The notes below the pieces were generated by a model, which made no database searches, was not told the DNA's origin, and saw only the letters and a list, made by a program, of their open reading frames with translations. A stretch of DNA of 18,348 nt, from NCBI GenBank assembly GCA_027622635.1, contig JAQBYK010000009.1:1-18348 (forward strand). Reading direction: 5' to 3'. This DNA comes from a bacterium (GTDB lineage: Bacteria; Patescibacteriota; Gracilibacteria; UBA1369; LOWO2-01-FULL-3). Of the stretch, positions 14,756-18,348 are shown one piece after another (position 1 is the stretch's first letter; every line of letters starts with the position of its first letter). The position numbers were made by a program, and so were the translations under genes.

Positions 14756-14804
14756 ATTGGTGGCATTTTAATGAAAATGCCTATTAAAGCCTAGTCAATA
14801 TTGA
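14739..14804. promoter_or_regulatory. Pair of identical 10-bp palindromes in the argS/CNNM divergent region
   Basis: The perfect palindrome TCAATATTGA occurs at 14739-14748 (codons 3-6 of argS) and at 14795-14804, where it overlaps the -35 box of the divergent gene. The spacing is 56 bp. A looser version, ACAATATTAA, occurs at 14840-14849. Paired palindromes over a promoter suggest a repressor site, but AT-rich palindromes also arise by chance. Confidence 0.3.
14762..14781 (-). promoter_or_regulatory. Perfect hairpin in the argS 5' leader
   Basis: GGCATTTT (14762-14769), loop AATG, AAAATGCC (14774-14781): an uninterrupted 8-bp stem ending six bases before the argS start codon. In RNA it would lie exactly where an initiating ribosome binds, so it could control argS translation; alternatively it is a protein-binding site on DNA. 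Confidence 0.45.
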
Positions 14805-14829
14805 GAAATGCCTCAAAAAAGAGTATAAT
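14801..14829 (+). promoter_or_regulatory. Promoter of the CNNM/CorC-family gene
   Basis: TTGAGA (14801-14806), 17 bp, TATAAT (14824-14829). The start codon at 14853 leaves a leader of about 17 nt without a Shine-Dalgarno. The -35 overlaps the palindrome at 14795-14804. Confidence 0.75.
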
Positions 14830-14852
14830 TAGTTAACTGACAATATTAATTT

Positions 14853-16097
14853 ATGTATTCGCAATTTCTGGTTTTATTGGGCTTGGTTCTCCTATCTGGC
14901 GTGTTCTCGGGAAGTGAAACAGCATTGGTCTCAGTGTCAAAATCAAAAGTAGACGAACTTGTGTCCAAAAAAGTTCGCAATGCCAAATTACTTAAGAAGT
15001 TAAAACAAGACCCTCATAAACTTCTCATAACTGTTTTAATCGGCAACAACATAGTAAATATTGGGGCCAGTGCATATGCAGCGGTTGTTTTTACCAATTA
15101 TTTTGGGAATTCCGGTGTAGGAATTGCAACCGGTGTAATGACCTTTTTCATCCTTGTTTTTGGCGAAATCACTCCGAAGTCTTTTGCTCACCAACATTCC
15201 ACCGGTGTTTCCTTGTTTATTGCAAAACCAATTTATGTATTGCAGTTGGTTCTTTTCCCGTTGGTGTGGTTTTTTAATCTCATCGTTAAGTTAACACACA
15301 GAATAATCGGTGGAAAGAAAGGCTATACTGTAACTGAAGGCGAATTAGTGGCAATGCTTAATATTGGTGCAGATGAGGGCTCCATTAACAAACAGGAAAA
15401 GGAATTTATCGAAAATGTTCTGGAATTTAACGACATAGAGGTCGAAGAAATCATGACACCGAGAGTAGCGATTGAGGCTTTGGACAGCGAAATGACAATC
15501 CAGGAAGCAGTTGATTTTGTTATACTTCATTCACATTCTCGCATACCTATATATAGAGATAATATAGATAATATTGTTGGTATAATCACTATTAAGGAGT
15601 TACTTAAGTATTTTGATCAATATTCTCCGAAAAAGAAACTGTTGAATCTAAGTTTGACAATGCCTCTTACTGTTCCTCTTTCCAAGAAAATTGACAATCT
15701 CTTTCGCGAATTTCAAAGGAAACATAGTCATATGGCTATAGTTATTGATGAACATGGTGGAACTGCGGGACTTGTCACTTTGGAAGACCTGCTGGAGGAA
15801 ATCGTTGGTGACATAGTGGATGAATTTGATGTCCATGAAAATCCGATAGAAATCATTGATAATAAAACTATTATCACAACGGGGACAACATTGGTTGAAG
15901 ACATCAATGATTTTTTTAGAATAAAATTTGGCCCTAATGATCATGATACTATCAATACTATGCTTACCGAACACTTGCATAGATTTCCAAGAGAAGGTGA
16001 TGTTATTGTTTTTCCAAGGGCTAAAGTCACAGTTTTAAAAATAAAAAAACATTGCGTTGATAGTGTTAAAATCACAAAATTAAAGCGTAAATTGTAA
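14853..16097 (+). CDS. CNNM/CorC-HlyC family membrane protein, probable Mg2+/divalent-cation exporter
   Basis: This 414-residue protein has the complete domain order of the family. First is a DUF21/CNNM transmembrane domain (about 1-185) with hydrophobic segments near 3-19, 57-80, 90-104 and 122-146, a GSETALVSVSK start motif and FGEITPKS (103-110). Next is a CBS pair (about 198-325), opening with EEIMTPRVAIEALD and containing HSRIPIYRDNIDNIVGIITIKELL and VIDEHGGTAGLVTLEDLLEEIVGDI. A CorC_HlyC domain (about 338-412) ends the protein. Characterised relatives export Mg2+ or affect Mg2+/Co2+ tolerance; older annotations call them hemolysins. CBS domains usually bind adenine nucleotides. It is transcribed divergently from argS with its own promoter. 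Substrate is inferred from the family. Confidence 0.94.
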   Translation: MYSQFLVLLGLVLLSGVFSGSETALVSVSKSKVDELVSKKVRNAKLLKKLKQDPHKLLITVLIGNNIVNIGASAYAAVVFTNYFGNSGVGIATGVMTFFILVFGEITPKSFAHQHSTGVSLFIAKPIYVLQLVLFPLVWFFNLIVKLTHRIIGGKKGYTVTEGELVAMLNIGADEGSINKQEKEFIENVLEFNDIEVEEIMTPRVAIEALDSEMTIQEAVDFVILHSHSRIPIYRDNIDNIVGIITIKELLKYFDQYSPKKKLLNLSLTMPLTVPLSKKIDNLFREFQRKHSHMAIVIDEHGGTAGLVTLEDLLEEIVGDIVDEFDVHENPIEIIDNKTIITTGTTLVEDINDFFRIKFGPNDHDTINTMLTEHLHRFPREGDVIVFPRAKVTVLKIKKHCVDSVKITKLKRKL

Positions 16098-16104
16098 GTA
16101 TGGG

Positions 16105-16133
16105 TTGAATGTATTGCGATAATTTGCTATACT
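16105..16133 (+). promoter_or_regulatory. Promoter of the Fn3/Ig-like surface protein gene
   Basis: TTGAAT (16105-16110), 17 bp, TATACT (16128-16133) with extended TGn. The leader is about 22 nt, A-rich, and shares the 15-mer AACAAAAATAAAAAT with the lipoprotein leader; there is no Shine-Dalgarno. Confidence 0.78.
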
Positions 16134-16162
16134 TTCTTGATAATATTTAAACAAAAATAAAA

Positions 16163-17677
16163 ATGAAAAAAATAGCTTCTATTGTTTTGGCATCGCTAAT
16201 GACCTTTGCTATTGCAGCAACTGTCATTGCAGCTGAAGCCGACACCAAATTACCCAGTGACGTTGAAAATCTTAAGGCTAGTGCTTTGGATTCGGCTGTC
16301 AAGTTGACTTGGGATGCCGCTACCGATGACACGGGAGTTGATGGATACCAAGTGCACTATGGAACCTCTACTGTTGACGAAAAAGGAAAAAAATATGACA
16401 AAATGGAGGATGTTGGCGACAAAACCGAATACACCGTGAGTAAGCTGGAAAATGGCACAAAATATTATTTTTCAATAATTGCTTATGACGAGGCGAAAAA
16501 TGAAAGTCTTGCATGGGCCAAGGAACAATCTGCAACCCCTGTAAAAGGTTCCGGAGAGAGTGATGACAAAGACGCCCCTACAGTTTCAAAAGCCGAAGCT
16601 ATAAATAAAGAGCAGGTAAAGATAACATTCTCTGAGGAGATAGTTCTTCCTAAGGAAGACCCTGAAGATGCTTTTGCTATAGAAAATAACGACGACTTTG
16701 AGCCTCTGGTTGTACTAGCTGCGGAAATGGACGAAGAGGATAAGGATAATAAAACAGTGATTATAACTACTGCCGCTCAGGTGAAAAATGTTGAATATAA
16801 GCTTACTGTAAGTATCGATATAGAGGACAAAGCTGGAAATCCTGTAATTAGTGGAACTTCCGACACTGCACTTTTTGACGGAAGTGACGTTGAAAAAGAG
16901 CCAGAAGATACAGAGGGTCCGGTTCTAAATAAAGTTGAAGTATTGGATAGTACTCATATTGGTCTTACATTCAGTGAGACTATAGTTCTTGATACCGATC
17001 CTTCCTCAAACTTCCAAATCAACCAGCAAAAAGATCAGACTAAGCAATTGGATGTACTTGGAGTTAAATTGGGAGACTCCGGTGATGATATAGCTGACAG
17101 TTATGTAATATTGACCACTACCGAGCATGAAGGCATTAAATATGTTGTAATGGCTGTAAATGTTGAGGATGAAGCTGGAAATACTATGAATGCCGGCAAG
17201 AACAGTGCTGAATTTGAGGGTGAAAAAGAGGCTGCGGAAGAAGAACCGCCTGAGGATGCAGACGAGGATGATGACCAAGGTAGTGAAACACCTCCGGATA
17301 CAACTGCTCCCAAGGATGTAGCTAACTTCTTGGCTGATGCTGTTGTTTCAGCTTCAAAATATGTAGTGACATTAAACTGGGATATCCCGGAAGATTTGAA
17401 GGATTCAATTGAGCAAAATTTATACCTAAGTAAAGACAAAGGTGCTAAGTACGATAGCTTAAGCAAGATTGGTCCTGCGGTAGATGAATATGATATTAAA
17501 GATATGGAACCCGGTGAGTATTGGGTTAAACTTACTCAAAAAGATGCTGCCGGAAACGAAAGTGAGGGAACTGTTATTGAGGTCATACTTTCTGAAACAG
17601 GACCCGGCACTGTTGGTTTGATCCTGGCATCACTTGGACTTGGAAGAGTCTATAGCAAAAAAAGAAGGAAACGCTAA
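16163..17677 (+). CDS. Exported surface protein: Fn3 - Ig-like - Ig-like - Fn3 with C-terminal membrane anchor
   Basis: This 504-residue protein starts with a Sec signal peptide (MKKIASIVLASLMTFAIAAT, cleavage near 24-27). An Fn3 domain follows (about 30-128; VKLTWDAATDDTGVDGYQVHYG, YYFSIIAYDEAKNES). Two bacterial Ig-like (Big_5/SwmB-like) repeats come next, about 135-250 and 252-355; each opens with AP or GP, has a FSE(E/T)IVL core and ends in (V/I)EDxAGN. A very acidic Pro/Glu/Asp linker (about 355-385) leads to a second Fn3 (about 387-477; VTLNWDIPEDL, YWVKLTQKDAAGNES). The tail ETGPG plus a hydrophobic stretch and KKRRKR (478-504) looks like a sorting or retention anchor. It is probably a cell-surface adhesion or envelope structural protein. 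No enzyme motif is seen. It is followed by a strong terminator, so it is monocistronic. Confidence 0.87.
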   Translation: MKKIASIVLASLMTFAIAATVIAAEADTKLPSDVENLKASALDSAVKLTWDAATDDTGVDGYQVHYGTSTVDEKGKKYDKMEDVGDKTEYTVSKLENGTKYYFSIIAYDEAKNESLAWAKEQSATPVKGSGESDDKDAPTVSKAEAINKEQVKITFSEEIVLPKEDPEDAFAIENNDDFEPLVVLAAEMDEEDKDNKTVIITTAAQVKNVEYKLTVSIDIEDKAGNPVISGTSDTALFDGSDVEKEPEDTEGPVLNKVEVLDSTHIGLTFSETIVLDTDPSSNFQINQQKDQTKQLDVLGVKLGDSGDDIADSYVILTTTEHEGIKYVVMAVNVEDEAGNTMNAGKNSAEFEGEKEAAEEEPPEDADEDDDQGSETPPDTTAPKDVANFLADAVVSASKYVVTLNWDIPEDLKDSIEQNLYLSKDKGAKYDSLSKIGPAVDEYDIKDMEPGEYWVKLTQKDAAGNESEGTVIEVILSETGPGTVGLILASLGLGRVYSKKRRKR

Positions 17678-17706
17678 GTTTTCAGACAATCATTAATTAA
17701 AAACAC

Positions 17707-17738
17707 AAGACGACTTCTGCCTAGAGGTCGTCTTTTTT
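17707..17738 (+). terminator. Strong intrinsic terminator
   Basis: A 12-bp stem, 17707-17718 with 17723-17734 (one G-U pair), loop GCCT, followed by a T run (17733-17738). It ends the surface-protein transcript 29 bases after the stop codon. Confidence 0.92.
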
Positions 17739-17774
17739 ATAAAAATTTAATCTTTTTGTGAAATACTTAGGGCT

Positions 17775-18348
17775 ATGAATAAAATAGCCGGTAAATCTAA
17801 GTATATCATTTCCTGGACTTTGCTCCTTTTGGCCCTCATTCTTCTTTTTCTTTATTTTCAAATCCCCGACCACAAGTTTCACATTTACTTCCTGGATGTT
17901 GGACAGGGGGACGCGATTTTCATTAAAACACCTGAAAATCATCAGATACTTATTGATGGTGGACCTCAAAATAATGTCATAGAAGAATTAACAGACATAA
18001 TTCCTTTCTTCGATAAATCGATTGATCTTATTGTTTTAACTCACCCTCATGCAGACCACTTGAGTGGCTTAATCCATGTGCTCAAGCGTTACAAGGTAGA
18101 TAGCGTCCTAATTGCCGGAATCGACTATGAAAGCTCTTATTACGATGAGTTTTTGGCCGAGATTTTGGATAGTCAAATTTTTGTCGCTGAGGCTTCTACC
18201 GATTTTCTGTTTGGAGATGTACTTTTGGATGTTATTTATCCTAAGAATCAACTTCTTGGTGAATCATTTAGTAACCTGAATAATTCATCCATTGTTCTTT
18301 CGGTTAACTATGGACCGAATGTCATACTTTTGACCGGGGACCTGGAAA
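17775..18348 (+). CDS. ComEC/Rec2-type metallo-beta-lactamase-fold protein with N-terminal membrane helix, 3' partial
   Basis: The frame is open from ATG 17775 to the window end (191 codons). The N-terminus has a short basic segment and one transmembrane helix (about 11-30), then FHIYFLDVGQGDAIFI (DVGQGDA at 41-47), LIDGGP, the metal-binding THPHADHLSGL (89-99), and LTGDLE at the truncated end. These are the landmarks of the metallo-beta-lactamase domain found at the C-terminus of ComEC DNA-uptake channels. Here the domain follows a single helix instead of a competence channel, so it is a membrane-anchored stand-alone version. It may be a nuclease or phosphodiesterase facing the outside; the substrate is unknown. 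It starts 37 bases after the terminator; no clean promoter was found. An AGGG eight bases before the start is the nearest thing to a Shine-Dalgarno in the window. Confidence 0.9.
   Translation, partial: MNKIAGKSKYIISWTLLLLALILLFLYFQIPDHKFHIYFLDVGQGDAIFIKTPENHQILIDGGPQNNVIEELTDIIPFFDKSIDLIVLTHPHADHLSGLIHVLKRYKVDSVLIAGIDYESSYYDEFLAEILDSQIFVAEASTDFLFGDVLLDVIYPKNQLLGESFSNLNNSSIVLSVNYGPNVILLTGDLE

Noticed and set aside
17721..17969. 82-codon minus-strand frame opposite the ComEC-like gene start.
   Set aside because: It overlaps the terminator and the opposing well-supported coding frame; composition is low-complexity lysine-rich.
1..18348. Alternative genetic code with UGA read as glycine (as in Gracilibacteria/Absconditabacteria).
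   Set aside because: All long genes lack in-frame TGA, and TGA ends the toxin and the 10745-11839 gene at sensible places.

Overview
The window is AT-rich bacterial chromosome. It reads cleanly with the standard code: TAA is the usual stop, and TGA appears to be used as a stop twice (7986-8264 gene and 10745-11839 gene). Several traits together suggest a Patescibacteria (CPR) type lineage, possibly Peregrinibacteria-like. These are the almost complete lack of Shine-Dalgarno sequences, large S-layer-type surface proteins, an AbrB/RelE-type toxin-antitoxin pair, AAA/DUF4143 and RhuM genes, and a surface-type gene with a diversity-generating-retroelement-like 3' end. This placement is inference from gene content; no rRNA is present to confirm it.

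Region 1 (1-3450) is the distal end of a tryptophan operon on the + strand: a TrpD-TrpC fusion (5' end outside the window), trpB and trpA, all overlapping at their junctions and followed by a weak hairpin. trpB carries a one-base deletion in a G run that splits it into two frames. No trpF lies between trpC and trpB.

Region 2 (3473-6979, minus) is one 1168-residue lipoprotein with a cysteine-rich N-terminal part, a long helical middle and C-terminal S-layer homology repeats. It is driven by a near-consensus promoter.

Region 3 (about 7122-12150) is an accessory block bounded by two minus-strand serine tRNA genes, tRNA-Ser(GCU) and tRNA-Ser(UGA). Inside are a small exported protein, a toxin-antitoxin pair, an AAA/DUF4143 ATPase, a RhuM-family protein, and a minus-strand protein whose C-terminus resembles a diversity-generating retroelement variable region. 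Two families of 37-38 bp direct repeats (R1 and R2) record past duplication and deletion: R2 flanks the ATPase gene, and R1 flanks the ATPase plus rhuM. Each tRNA-Ser gene also has a GC-rich patch next to its 5' end, and one of these patches carries a 26-bp partial duplicate of the tRNA.

Region 4 (12149-18348) returns to core-type genes: argS on the minus strand, fused to an N-terminal B3/B4 domain; divergently a CNNM/CorC-family membrane protein; an exported Fn3/Ig-like surface protein with a C-terminal membrane anchor; a strong terminator; and the start of a ComEC-type metallo-beta-lactamase-fold protein cut by the window end.

Transcription signals are unusually legible: seven sites have a -35 and -10 separated by 16-17 bp, and four -10 boxes carry an extended TGn element. 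Translation starts have short leaders without Shine-Dalgarno sequences, and one gene (8437) looks leaderless. No intergenic stretch longer than about 300 bases is empty: the two longest (6980-7356 and 11840-12148) hold the tRNA genes, promoters and GC-rich patches.
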